Positions 13,516 to 21,992 of a stretch of DNA of 43,017 nt are shown piece after piece. Made by a program: the position numbers and the translations under genes. The stretch comes from Clostridiaceae bacterium. GTDB lineage: Bacteria > Bacillota > Clostridia > Lachnospirales > Lachnospiraceae. The notes under the pieces were generated by a model. It saw nothing but the letters and a program-made list of their open reading frames with translations, was not told the origin of the DNA and did no database searches. Position 1 is the stretch's first letter. Each line of letters starts with the position of its first letter. The stretch lies in contig QXXC01000032.1 in the NCBI GenBank assembly GCA_009911305.1, positions 1 to 43,017 of the forward strand, written 5' to 3'.

Positions 13516-14802
13516 TTATCCGTAAAGCAGATCAGGGATGAACATGGTCAGTCCCGGGATATAGGTAACGATCAGCAGCGCAAGCAACAGCGCTATGATG
13601 AACGGAATACATTCCTTTACAAAGGTGGTCAGTTCACAGTTGGTAATCGAACAGCATGTAAACATCATGGAACCAAACGGAGGCGTGAGGCCGCCGATCA
13701 TGATATTGACGATGCAGACGAGACCGAAGTGGACGAGATCCACGCCAAGGCCGCTCACCACAGGGCAGAGCAGCGGGGCCAGTATGATCAGCGCCGCGCC
13801 GCCTTCCAGGAACATGCCCAGAATCAGCAGGAGCACGTTAATGATCATCAGCATGACATATTTATTCTGCGTGATCCCCAGAAGAACGCCTGTAAGCATC
13901 TGGGGAATACGCTCCCAGCTCATGTAATAGCCGAATACATTGGCGGCCACGATGATGAGAACAACGCTTGATGTTCCCTCTATCGTTTCGCGCAGGATAA
14001 CCGGGATATGCGCAAGCTTTAAATTATGGTAGCAGACGGTTCCGACAACAATACAGTAAAGCACAGCCACTGCGCCGGCCTCTGAAGGTGTAAACAGGCC
14101 GATTCTGAGTCCCAGGATGATTCCAAACGGAAACAGAAGAGCCCAGATGGAGTCAATGGCCTGATGGAGAATTTCTCTTCCCGATGCGCGTCTCTCACGG
14201 CTGGGCGCATAACCGCGCTTGCGGGAAATCACATGCACGGTGATCATGAGGCATATAGCCATGAAGAAACCGGGGACATATCCGGCCATAAAGACCTTGC
14301 CCACCGAAACGCCGGCAATCAGCGCATATACGATCAGGTTGATCCCGGGCGGGATAACAGGCGTAACGGCCGAGGAGGCGGCTGTGATAGCCGCGGAAAA
14401 GCCCTTGCTGTAGCCGCGCTTTTCCATTTCCGGAACCAGCATCTTACACTGCATGGCCGCATCCGCATTTGCAGAGCCGGACACGCCGCCCATCAGCATA
14501 CTTAAAAGAACGTTTACCTGCGCAAGGCCTCCGGGAAGATGTCCGGTCAGCACATCGGCAAAGCTCATCAGCTTTGTGCTGATCCCCGCATAGTTCATAA
14601 TGGAACCGGCCATTACGAAAAAGGGAATGGCCAGCAGCGGGAAGGACTGGGTGCTGGTAATGAATTTCTGTAAAATCAGATCCGTCGGCGAGCCGGTATT
14701 CAACACGCCAAAGTAAAACAGGGAAGACGCAAAGAGGGCATATGCGATCGGGATCCCTGAAAAATATAATAAAAATACGATAATAACCGGGATAAATGCC
14801 AT
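13516..14802 (-). CDS. dctM: TRAP transporter large permease (DctM)
   Basis: 428 residues from ATG 14802, preceded by GGAGG 11 nt away. Twelve or so hydrophobic segments and classic DctM landmarks: PLLAIPFFVMAGSIM near 45-60, GGVSGSANADAAM, SSAVTPVIPPGINLIVY, GLFTPSEAGAVAV and FGLVCIVNIMIGGLTPPFG. It forms the sodium-driven channel of a TRAP transporter with the small permease encoded just upstream and the binding protein before that. Confidence 0.92.
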   Translation of the reverse strand: MAFIPVIIVFLLYFSGIPIAYALFASSLFYFGVLNTGSPTDLILQKFITSTQSFPLLAIPFFVMAGSIMNYAGISTKLMSFADVLTGHLPGGLAQVNVLLSMLMGGVSGSANADAAMQCKMLVPEMEKRGYSKGFSAAITAASSAVTPVIPPGINLIVYALIAGVSVGKVFMAGYVPGFFMAICLMITVHVISRKRGYAPSRERRASGREILHQAIDSIWALLFPFGIILGLRIGLFTPSEAGAVAVLYCIVVGTVCYHNLKLAHIPVILRETIEGTSSVVLIIVAANVFGYYMSWERIPQMLTGVLLGITQNKYVMLMIINVLLLILGMFLEGGAALIILAPLLCPVVSGLGVDLVHFGLVCIVNIMIGGLTPPFGSMMFTCCSITNCELTTFVKECIPFIIALLLALLIVTYIPGLTMFIPDLLYG

Positions 14803-14806
14803 TTGC

Positions 14807-15292
14807 TCAGACCTCCTTTCCTGCCACAATGTCTCTGATGCATTTTAATAGGTACCCGATGGAGTAAAAGGTCGTAAGGCCAAAGCCCACGATCAGAGCG
14901 CCGCTGACCCATGCGGAGGACACGCCCAGCACGGCGGTCGGCTTAACGTAGGACATGCTTACAAACACAGCGCTCAGGTACAGAAGATACCCGTTTGTAA
15001 AAACGAGGACAGCGTTGACAATGAGCTTAATTAAGTTCCGCACAGGCTTGGGGAACTTATTGACCAGGATGTCCACTCCGATATGCTGTCCCCGGCGGTA
15101 GGCCGCGGCAGATCCAAGGAACACGCTCCAGACAAAGCAGCTTGTCGTCACCTCTTCCGTCCAGAAGAGGCCGGTTTTCATAAAATAGCGAAGAAATACA
15201 TTGACAAGGACAAGCGTCGTTGTGATCACAATAAAAATGCTGGCCAGTATCTCCTCGAAATGATTCAGCAAAAATTTAGCGGTTTTATTCAT
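14807..15292 (-). CDS. dctQ: TRAP transporter small permease (DctQ)
   Basis: 161 residues with four membrane spans. The family pattern is visible: VNVFLRYFMKTGLFWTEEV in the second segment and GSAAAYRRGQHIGVDILV after the third. Located 4 nt before dctM and after the binding-protein gene, as in standard dctPQM operons. Confidence 0.9.
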   Translation of the reverse strand: MNKTAKFLLNHFEEILASIFIVITTTLVLVNVFLRYFMKTGLFWTEEVTTSCFVWSVFLGSAAAYRRGQHIGVDILVNKFPKPVRNLIKLIVNAVLVFTNGYLLYLSAVFVSMSYVKPTAVLGVSSAWVSGALIVGFGLTTFYSIGYLLKCIRDIVAGKEV

Positions 15293-15345
15293 ATCTGCTT
15301 CCTCTCTACGAAGAAGGGAGGAGAATGCCTCCTCCCTGTTAAAAC

Positions 15346-16425
15346 TTATTTCGGCATATTTGCAATCGACTCTTTAAATTCCTCGTAGCGTCCCGGGGTA
15401 ACGCCCTGCATGTTCTCATAGATAGGAGCGACTGCTTTCTGGAATGCCTCTGTATCAACCTCATTGAAGGTAACGCCCATTTCGGTTTCAAGCTTTTCTC
15501 TGGTGCTCGCTTCGCTCTCGGAGATGAATTTTACCATTTCCTGCGCGCCCTTGTCGAATTCTTCCTGAATGATGGTCTGATACTCTGCGGGGATCTTGTT
15601 CCACACGTCAACGCTGATGTAAGCGCCGCATACGCCCAGGAGGTGCTTGGTCAGCGCCATCTTCTTGGCAACCTCAGCGCTTCCGTTGGTGGCGTAAGCG
15701 TCAATCGTTCCCTCCAAGCCGTCTACAACGCCCTGCTGTACAGCGGAGATGGTCTCAGAGAAGCCCATCGGGGTCGCTGTTGCGCCCATGTGGTTTAAGG
15801 TATCCACATAGAGCTGGCTGCCTGGCGTACGGATCTTTAAGCCCTTTAAGTCGTCCGGCGTTGTGATATCCTTGTTGGTCATCATGCTTCTGAAGCCGAA
15901 GATATAGTCCAGATTTAAAATCTTGATGCCCTTTTCCTCAGCCGCCGCGAACATTTCCTTCACTGCGTCGGTCTCAAGGAGGTACTCATATTCCTCATAG
16001 GAGCTGACCAGCATCGGGCCAGCCAGGATATTGAAATCCGGCACATAGTCGCCCAGATAGGACGGATCCTCTACGGAAATGAAATCAGCGCCGCGGACTA
16101 CCTGCTCCACGCCGTCCTTATAAACGGCCAACTGGCTCTGCGGGAACGTCTGAATCTCGATCGCGCCGTTTGTCCTCTCAAGAATAGCGGCTGCAATGGA
16201 ATCCATGGTCTTTGTAAGCTGCTCGCCCGGCGCGAATACATGGCTGAGCCTGAGCACAAGATGAAAATCATCCGCAGGAGCCGCCTGTTCGCCGCCTTCC
16301 GCTGCATTTTCTGTCTTTGCATCCCCGCCCTCAGCCGGAGCCTGCTGTTTGCTGCCGCATGCTGTCATAGAAAAACAGAGCGCTGCCGCCGTTACAAGAC
16401 TTAACATTTTTCCGAATTTTTTCAT
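15346..16425 (-). CDS. dctP: TRAP substrate-binding lipoprotein (DctP)
   Basis: 359 residues with a lipoprotein signal (lipobox SMTAC, C23) and a disordered Ala/Glu/Gly linker. The core has DctP landmarks: LRLSHVFAPGEQLTKTMD, IEIQTFPQSQLA, DDLKGLKIRTPGSQLYV (family carboxylate-binding Arg region), GFSETISAVQQGVVDGLEG. The substrate cannot be read directly. The neighbouring cytoplasmic glycerophosphodiesterase and GlpP suggest a glycerol-phosphate compound rather than the usual C4-dicarboxylate or sugar acid. Confidence 0.92.
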   Translation of the reverse strand: MKKFGKMLSLVTAAALCFSMTACGSKQQAPAEGGDAKTENAAEGGEQAAPADDFHLVLRLSHVFAPGEQLTKTMDSIAAAILERTNGAIEIQTFPQSQLAVYKDGVEQVVRGADFISVEDPSYLGDYVPDFNILAGPMLVSSYEEYEYLLETDAVKEMFAAAEEKGIKILNLDYIFGFRSMMTNKDITTPDDLKGLKIRTPGSQLYVDTLNHMGATATPMGFSETISAVQQGVVDGLEGTIDAYATNGSAEVAKKMALTKHLLGVCGAYISVDVWNKIPAEYQTIIQEEFDKGAQEMVKFISESEASTREKLETEMGVTFNEVDTEAFQKAVAPIYENMQGVTPGRYEEFKESIANMPK

Positions 16426-16494
16426 TATTGTTCCTCCTTAAATATAGTCAAAGCATTGTCACATTCCAGGGATTTTATTCCCCGATAATGGTTT

Positions 16495-17232
16495 CTAGCC
16501 CAGCATCTCCTGACGGATCCTGGTCACGCGGTCCGGGAAATTGCCGATGATGGAATCCACGTTGCGGTTAATCATGGTGCGGATATCCTCCTCCTCATTT
16601 ACCGTCCAGGTATTGATCTCAATACCATTGCTCTTTACCTCAGCCACCACCTCTTCGGTCATGTTATAAAAGATGGGGTGCAGGCACTCAACGCCGCAGT
16701 TCTTCGTATAGCGCCCGGCATCCAGAAGCCAGGTTTCTGTCAGGAGGCCGCATTTCAAATCCGGACAGAGCTCCTTCATTCGGCGGACGCTGAAATGGTT
16801 AAAGGAAGAAATGATGATCTTATCCTTTAATCCAAATTCCTGAATCAGATCCCACACCTTTTTCTCAATCCCCGGATATTCAAAGATTCCGGTCTTGAGC
16901 TCGATATTGGTGACGATGTCATACTGCTTTACCAGCTCAAAGTATTCGCGGAGCGTGGGAATATGCTGCGGCTCGCACTGTCCGGCAAAGCGGAACGATA
17001 CATCAAACTTTTTCAGCTCTTCGTATGTATAGTCCCTTACGAAGCCTTTCCCGTCAGTTGAGGTGCGATCAAGCGTCTCATCGTGGATGATCACTACCTC
17101 TCCGTCCTTTGTCAGATGCACGTCGTTCTCAATTCCGTCGCAGCCAGGCGTCTCACAGGCCATGCTAAAGGCCAGCATCGTATTTTCAGGATAATTACCG
17201 CTGAACCCCCTGTGAGCAAAATTTTTTACCAT
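16495..17232 (-). CDS. Glycerophosphodiester phosphodiesterase, cytoplasmic (GDPD/UgpQ type)
   Basis: 245 residues from ATG 17232 (AAAGGGGG 7 nt upstream). Active-site motifs are intact: H7-R8-G, E35-N-D37 (IENDVH), H50-D51 (VVIIHDETLDRT), NIELK and INTWTVNEEED. There is no signal peptide, so it acts on substrate already imported, giving glycerol-3-phosphate and an alcohol. First gene of the operon with the TRAP system, HAD phosphatase and glpP. Upstream ATGs lie within the leader terminator and were rejected. Confidence 0.9.
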   Translation of the reverse strand: MVKNFAHRGFSGNYPENTMLAFSMACETPGCDGIENDVHLTKDGEVVIIHDETLDRTSTDGKGFVRDYTYEELKKFDVSFRFAGQCEPQHIPTLREYFELVKQYDIVTNIELKTGIFEYPGIEKKVWDLIQEFGLKDKIIISSFNHFSVRRMKELCPDLKCGLLTETWLLDAGRYTKNCGVECLHPIFYNMTEEVVAEVKSNGIEINTWTVNEEEDIRTMINRNVDSIIGNFPDRVTRIRQEMLG

Positions 17233-17252
17233 ATTAGTTCCCCCTTTCATAG

Positions 17253-17298
17253 AAAAAAAGAGCATACATCCCCCTTTTAGCGGATGCATGTGCTCTTT
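17253..17298 (-). terminator. Leader intrinsic terminator, candidate GlpP antitermination target
   Basis: Minus strand: AAAGAGCA...CATCC pairs with GGATG...TGCTCTTT, then T-rich, ending about 20 nt before the diesterase ATG and downstream of the promoter. A strong terminator between promoter and first gene implies conditional read-through; glpP in the same operon is the natural regulator. Confidence 0.75.
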
Positions 17299-17317
17299 TT
17301 CTCTGACATCTGTATAT

Positions 17318-17346
17318 AATGTACACTATAAAATGGTTTTCGTCAA
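17318..17346 (-). promoter_or_regulatory. Promoter of the glycerophosphodiester operon
   Basis: Minus strand TTGACG, 17-nt spacer, TACATT, about 20 nt upstream of the leader hairpin. 17347-17523 shows no gene. Confidence 0.6.
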
Positions 17347-17523
17347 TCTTTTTTGTGCAATGTTTTATTTAAATCTTTTTCATAGTTATTTTTGGATGAA
17401 TCGAACCGACATTAAAAATATCTCTGGCTTTAAGGGAACCGTGAGAAGGCCGTGAATACGGATCCGGCAGATAACAGATAAACAACAGAGGACAGTGTTT
17501 TTAAAGAGACATACAATAAATGC

Positions 17524-17552
17524 TTGAAAAACCTAATAAAATAGAATATACT
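17524..17552 (+). promoter_or_regulatory. Promoter of the secreted-protein gene
   Basis: TTGAAA, 17-nt spacer, TATACT, 45 nt before the ATG. Confidence 0.65.
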
Positions 17553-17596
17553 TAAAATAACAATTATTTGTGAGAAAAAACAGGAGGAAATGCAAT

Positions 17597-18400
17597 ATGA
17601 AAAAGATGATGTCAATCGTTCTTGCTGCGCTGCTGATGGTGTCGATGTCAATATCAGCCTTTGCTGCGGAGGATCCGGCTGCGCTTCTGGAGAGAGTGAA
17701 TGCCAAAAACAGCACTCTGGATTCCATGGACTGCAAAGCGGGTGTTCATGCAGTGATACAGGTTGAAGATCCGGATTTTGACGAAACGTTCAGTGCGAAC
17801 CTGGATATGGCGATGAATATCCAGATGGATCAGATCAATTCCGGAAGCCTGCGCTATAAGGCGGAGATGGCCATGGAGATGATGGGCATACAGCAGTATG
17901 CCACCGTTTTCTACAAAGACGGTTACTATTACATGAATTCGGACGGGACAAAGTTTAAATACCCCATGGATCTGGACTCGATGATCGAAAAGGCAAAGAG
18001 CAGCACGCCGTCTATCGCCTCTGAACTGGAAGCATCCCTGATGAGAAACCTGTCCGTGCGCGAGGAAAACGGCATGAAGATCTTAAGCTACGAGGCCGAT
18101 GCATCCGCAGTAGACAGCTACATGAAAGAAATCATGAACGATATGCTGGGAAACGCAGGCTCTATGATGGACATGAATATCCGCCAGGTAAAAGGAGAGT
18201 ATGTAATCAATCAGGACGACTACTTCACATCCATGGATATCTATATGGTCATGGATATGGATATGGGTTTTATGGATCAAAAGATGACCATTATTATGCT
18301 GATCGAATCGGACATAAATAATCCCGGACAGCCGGTCAGCGTCTCTCTTCCTTCCACAGATGGATATGAAGATTTAGCAGGATACTATTTAGATGTTTAA
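17597..18400 (+). CDS. Secreted protein of unknown function (DUF6612-like)
   Basis: 267 residues from ATG 17597 (GGAGG at 17583-17587). A type I signal peptide (MKKMMSIVLAALLMVSMSI, cleaved near AFA-AED) is followed by an acidic, Met-rich domain built of alternating strands (VHAVIQVEDPDF, SLRYKAEMAMEMMG, VFYKDGYYYMNSDG, YFTSMDIYMVMDMDMG). It resembles the LolA/LppX-like fold of DUF6612 lipoproteins, but no lipobox Cys is present. It is a single-gene unit with its own promoter and terminator. Ligand unknown. Confidence 0.75.
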   Translation: MKKMMSIVLAALLMVSMSISAFAAEDPAALLERVNAKNSTLDSMDCKAGVHAVIQVEDPDFDETFSANLDMAMNIQMDQINSGSLRYKAEMAMEMMGIQQYATVFYKDGYYYMNSDGTKFKYPMDLDSMIEKAKSSTPSIASELEASLMRNLSVREENGMKILSYEADASAVDSYMKEIMNDMLGNAGSMMDMNIRQVKGEYVINQDDYFTSMDIYMVMDMDMGFMDQKMTIIMLIESDINNPGQPVSVSLPSTDGYEDLAGYYLDV

Positions 18401-18433
18401 GAGCAGCCGATATAAACAGATTTGACGGCGAAA

Positions 18434-18474
18434 AGACGGTGCGGCGCAGTCAGCGCTTCACCGTCTCTTTATTT
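18434..18474 (+). terminator. Intrinsic terminator after the secreted-protein gene
   Basis: AGACGGTG (18434-18441) with CACCGTCT (18459-18466), an inner GCGC pair, then CTTTATTT. Confidence 0.75.
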
Positions 18475-18540
18475 ATGAATGGGCCTGTGCAGTACCGTCT
18501 GAACAGCTACGCAATTTTACCAATCATTACTTACGTCTGC

Positions 18541-19629
18541 CTATCTCTTAATATCATAATTCATATTCATGAGATTCTGAATCGCCGACACATCGTCTGT
18601 AATATTCGCATCCCCGCGTATCGTATGCTTAATCACACTGCTGGCCACGGCAAAATTCACAATATCCATGGGCTTATACCCATGCATCATAGCATAGATG
18701 AGCCCGCTGGCGAACGCATCCCCGCCCCCGACGCGGTCGAGGATATTAAAGGTAAACAGCTTGCTCTCAAAGGTATGACCTTCATACCACATATAAGCCT
18801 TTAAGCTGTTCTCGCTGCCGCTGTGCGCGTAGCGTACATGGCGGCCGATGCATTTTAAGTTCGGATAGCGCTCAATAAATGCCTGGAAGACAGCGTCCTG
18901 CTGTTCATAGCCGGGCTGGAGGGGAACGTTGTCCTTTACATCGCCCTTGCTGTGGTTGTCCTCATCTTTCCACAGATGATAGGGCTCGATGCCCATCAGC
19001 ACATCTATGTAGGGCAGGCACTGCGTACAGAAGTCTCTCGCTTCCTCCCAGGACCATAGTGTGCTGCGGAAATTTCCGTCAAAGCTGATGGTCATTCCCA
19101 TTTCCCTGGCAATGGCCATGCTGTCCAGAATCAGCCTGCGCAGGCCTTCTGAGAGAGCCGGCGTGATGCCGCTCAAGTGCAGCCATGTAAAGCCTCCAAG
19201 GAGCTCCCTTAAGTCAAGCGCCGAATAATCAAACTCTGTAAAGGCGCTGTGCTTGCGGTCATAGATGACCTTGCTTGGGCGGATGCCGTAGCCGGTTTCG
19301 AGGTAATAGCTGCCCAGCCGGTGCGTGGGAGTCTGCTCCGGCGTGCTTAAGATAACAGGCGTGCAGTGTACGTCATTGCTTCTCAGCATCCGCACCGCGC
19401 TCTTTCCAAGGCTGTTGTTCGGCACGACGGTAAAAAAGGTGCTGTCAACGCCCAGGTTGGCGAGCGCGAGCGCGATGTTCGCCTCGCTGCCGCCGTAGCT
19501 GGCCTCAAAGGTTGAGGTCATCCTGATTTTTTCATAGTTCGGCGGCGTCAGCCGCAGCATGATCTCGCCGATGGTGATAAAGCGGTGTTCGCTGTTATTG
19601 TCTTTTAACAGTGGATTCATATGTTCCAT
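18541..19629 (-). CDS. kdgK: PfkB-family sugar kinase, probable 2-keto-3-deoxygluconate kinase
   Basis: 362 residues, ATG 19629 after AGAGGG. N-terminal GEIMLRLTPP, GGSEANIALALANLG (sugar-binding region), and the C-terminal DRVGGGDAFASG anion-hole/catalytic-base motif. The sequence follows the KdgK subgroup (FDGNFRSTLWSWEEA). It would phosphorylate KDG made from altronate or mannonate. Located 15 nt after a second, related kinase; which of the two handles KDG is not decidable here. Confidence 0.8.
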   Translation of the reverse strand: MEHMNPLLKDNNSEHRFITIGEIMLRLTPPNYEKIRMTSTFEASYGGSEANIALALANLGVDSTFFTVVPNNSLGKSAVRMLRSNDVHCTPVILSTPEQTPTHRLGSYYLETGYGIRPSKVIYDRKHSAFTEFDYSALDLRELLGGFTWLHLSGITPALSEGLRRLILDSMAIAREMGMTISFDGNFRSTLWSWEEARDFCTQCLPYIDVLMGIEPYHLWKDEDNHSKGDVKDNVPLQPGYEQQDAVFQAFIERYPNLKCIGRHVRYAHSGSENSLKAYMWYEGHTFESKLFTFNILDRVGGGDAFASGLIYAMMHGYKPMDIVNFAVASSVIKHTIRGDANITDDVSAIQNLMNMNYDIKR

Positions 19630-19644
19630 AGCAAAGCCCTCTGC

Positions 19645-20742
19645 TTATCTCTGTACGCGGGCGCCCGCGCCGCCCATGATGGCCTCTACTTCCTTTTTGC
19701 TGGCCATCGTGGTGTCTCCGGGCGTGGTCATGGCCAGCGCTCCGTGCGCGGCTCCGTAGTTTACAGCCAGTTCTGCATCGCCGGTTGTCATGAGGCCGTA
19801 GATTAAGCCGCTGGCAAAGGAGTCTCCGCCGCCGACACGGTCCATGATTTCCAGGCCCTTATAGTCCTTTGCCTTATAGATCTCGCCGTCTGCCCAGCAG
19901 ATCGCGCTCCAGTCATTGACTGTGGCGGTCTTTACCTCGCGCAGTGTCGTCGCAACCGCCTTGAAGTTGGGGTATGCCTGCGCAGCCTCGTTGATCATTT
20001 TCTTATAGCCGTCTAAGTTGAGTTCCTTTAAATTCGCGTCGTTGCCCTCAATCTCAAAGCCAAGGCAGGCGGTGAAGTCTTCCTCGTTGCCGATCATGAC
20101 ATCCACGTATTTGGCGGCCTCTTTATTGACCTCCTGGGCCTTTGCCTGTCCGCCGATGGCGCTCCACATGGACGGGCGGTAGTTTAAGTCATAGGAAACG
20201 ATGGTTCCGTATTTCTTTGCGGTCTTGATAGCGGCCAGGACCGTCTCGCAGGACTGCTCGGAGAGAGCCGCATAGATGCCGCCTGTATGCAGCCAGCGCA
20301 CGCCGAGCGTCCCGAAGATATAGTCAAAGTCAAAATCGTCGGGCGTGGCCTTGGAGATGGCAGTGTTCGCCCGGTCAGAGCAGCCGACCGCGCCGCGGAT
20401 TCCAAAGCCCCGTTCGGTGAAATTGATGCCGTTTCTGCATACGCGTCCGATACCGTCCGTCTTCATCCATTTGATCAGGGAGGTGTCCACGCCGCCCTGC
20501 AGGATGAAATCTTCCATCAGCAGCCCCACCTCGTTATCCGCAAAGGCAGTGATAACGGCAGTGTTCATGCCAAAGCATCTGCGAAGCCCCCTTACTACAT
20601 TGTACTCCCCGCCGCCTTCCCAGGCGCGGAAGGAGCGCGCGGTGCGGATACGGCCTTCGCCGGGATCCAGACGGAGCATAACCTCGCCCAGGGACACTGC
20701 GTCAAACTTGCATTCTTCTTTTGGTCTTAGATTTAAATTCAT
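19645..20742 (-). CDS. Second PfkB-family sugar kinase (KDG kinase-like)
   Basis: 365 residues from ATG 20742 (GGAGAG 5 nt upstream); the longer frame to 20835 runs through a terminator and was rejected. GEVMLRLDPGEGRIRTA, GGGEYNVVRGLRRCFGM, YDLNYRPSMW and DRVGGGDSFASG define the PfkB ribokinase fold. It shares layout with the downstream kinase but is clearly diverged (YNVV against ANIA), so this is an old duplication or two specificities. It lies between the truncated uxaA and kdgK, after a terminator that should reduce read-through. Confidence 0.8.
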   Translation of the reverse strand: MNLNLRPKEECKFDAVSLGEVMLRLDPGEGRIRTARSFRAWEGGGEYNVVRGLRRCFGMNTAVITAFADNEVGLLMEDFILQGGVDTSLIKWMKTDGIGRVCRNGINFTERGFGIRGAVGCSDRANTAISKATPDDFDFDYIFGTLGVRWLHTGGIYAALSEQSCETVLAAIKTAKKYGTIVSYDLNYRPSMWSAIGGQAKAQEVNKEAAKYVDVMIGNEEDFTACLGFEIEGNDANLKELNLDGYKKMINEAAQAYPNFKAVATTLREVKTATVNDWSAICWADGEIYKAKDYKGLEIMDRVGGGDSFASGLIYGLMTTGDAELAVNYGAAHGALAMTTPGDTTMASKKEVEAIMGGAGARVQR

Positions 20743-20785
20743 ATAACTCTCCATTCTCTGCCGTTTGTAAGGCAGTAATATATTT

Positions 20786-20814
20786 AAAAACCCGCAGCAG
20801 CCGTTTGGCTGCTG
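20786..20814 (-). terminator. Intrinsic terminator between truncated uxaA and the kinase pair
   Basis: Minus strand CAGCAGCC, 4-nt loop, GGCTGCTG, then CGGGTTTTT. Perfect 8-bp GC-rich stem. Confidence 0.75.
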
Positions 20815-20878
20815 TTTGACAGGTTTTTGCAGCATTGTGGGAATATCCGCGCAGGTTTATGCAGCAGCCGGTTCCGTT

Positions 20879-21907
20879 TTATGCCTGCTCGTAGATTGTC
20901 TGGTTATGGCTGGTAAAATAGTTTTTAAAATCATTGATCAGCTTTACGGTCTGTTCAAACAGCGCTTCATTCTCACAGCGGTTCATCAGCAGCGTCTCGG
21001 CCCCGAACATCTCCGGGACCTCGGTCAGAATGGTGGTTCCGCCGCTGGCGATGAGTAAATCAGAAAACGCGCCGACCGTTGGATTGGCCGTGATGCCGGA
21101 AAGCCCGTCTGAACCGCCGCATTTCATGCCGACGATCAGCTCGCTGCAGGGGATCGGCCCGCGCGTAAAGACGCCCGCATAATCTGTGAGCTCTTTCACA
21201 AGCCGTAAGCCGTCCTGAATTTCATCCTCCGACTCCTGGCAGACGAGGAATTTTACGCGCCTTTCGTCATAGCTGCCGATATAGTCCTTCAGAATGTCAG
21301 CACTGCTGTTCTCGCACCCCAGACCGAGCACGAGCACGCCTCCGGCGTTTGGGTGATTGATCAGGTCTGCAAGGATCCGGCGTGTGTTCTCCTGATCCTC
21401 TCCCATCTGAGAACAGCCGTAAGGGTGTGAAAAAGCCAGGATGGCCTCAATACTTCCGGTACAGTACGCCTGGGCACGTTTTTCGATGGCTGAAGCGACG
21501 TTGTTTACACACCCCACGGTGGGAATAATCCAGATCTCATTGCGCACGCCCGTTGTGCCGTCCGGCCTTTTAAAGCCCTGGAATACATGGGTTTTATCAG
21601 CCGTGAGCTTCGCCGCGGGCTGGGGCCGGTACGTATAGGTAAGCACATCGCCAAGACCGGTCTTCATATTGTGCGTGTGGATCCAGGCTCCTTTGCGGAT
21701 GTCCTCCCGCGCAGTCCCGATGGGCGCCCCGTATTTTATAACGGCCCCGCCGGCCGGAATATCGCACAGTGAAAACTTATGCCCCTGAGGGATATCCTCA
21801 AGAAGCGCCGCCCCGGCGCCGTCAGCGGTAAAGATATCCCCTGCCCGCAGGGGCTTCAGCGCGACTGCCGCGTTATCGTCAGGATGGATTTTTAAAAATG
21901 TCTGCAC
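20879..21907 (-). CDS. uxaA: Altronate dehydratase, C-terminally truncated
   Basis: 342 residues from GTG 21907 (GGAGG 10 nt upstream). SAF domain (~1-95, with IPQGHKFSLCDIPAGGAVIKYG) and the central dehydratase domain (GVRNEIWIIPTVGCVN, FSHPYGCSQMGEDQ, GLGCENSSADI, MKCGGSDGLSGITANP) are well conserved. The E. coli-type enzyme is about 495 residues; here the frame ends right after NYFTSHNQTIYEQA, where the family continues with about 150 more residues. No shifted frame restores that part before the next gene. Activity is doubtful. It is divergent from the second TRAP/uxaC operon. Confidence 0.85.
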   Translation of the reverse strand: MQTFLKIHPDDNAAVALKPLRAGDIFTADGAGAALLEDIPQGHKFSLCDIPAGGAVIKYGAPIGTAREDIRKGAWIHTHNMKTGLGDVLTYTYRPQPAAKLTADKTHVFQGFKRPDGTTGVRNEIWIIPTVGCVNNVASAIEKRAQAYCTGSIEAILAFSHPYGCSQMGEDQENTRRILADLINHPNAGGVLVLGLGCENSSADILKDYIGSYDERRVKFLVCQESEDEIQDGLRLVKELTDYAGVFTRGPIPCSELIVGMKCGGSDGLSGITANPTVGAFSDLLIASGGTTILTEVPEMFGAETLLMNRCENEALFEQTVKLINDFKNYFTSHNQTIYEQA

Positions 21908-21992
21908 AGCGCAGTAACCTCCTTGCTATTATAATACGATAAATCAATTTTTCATAGTTTCATTTTGCTTTAATTTAGATAAATTATACAGG

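Noticed and set aside
12661..13971. Plus-strand frames of 110-172 codons opposite the HAD and dctM genes
   Set aside because: Opposite conserved enzyme and membrane-protein genes; compositions are those of shadow frames.
20754..20835. Longer start for the second PfkB kinase
   Set aside because: The extension is the translated terminator hairpin and not part of the kinase fold.
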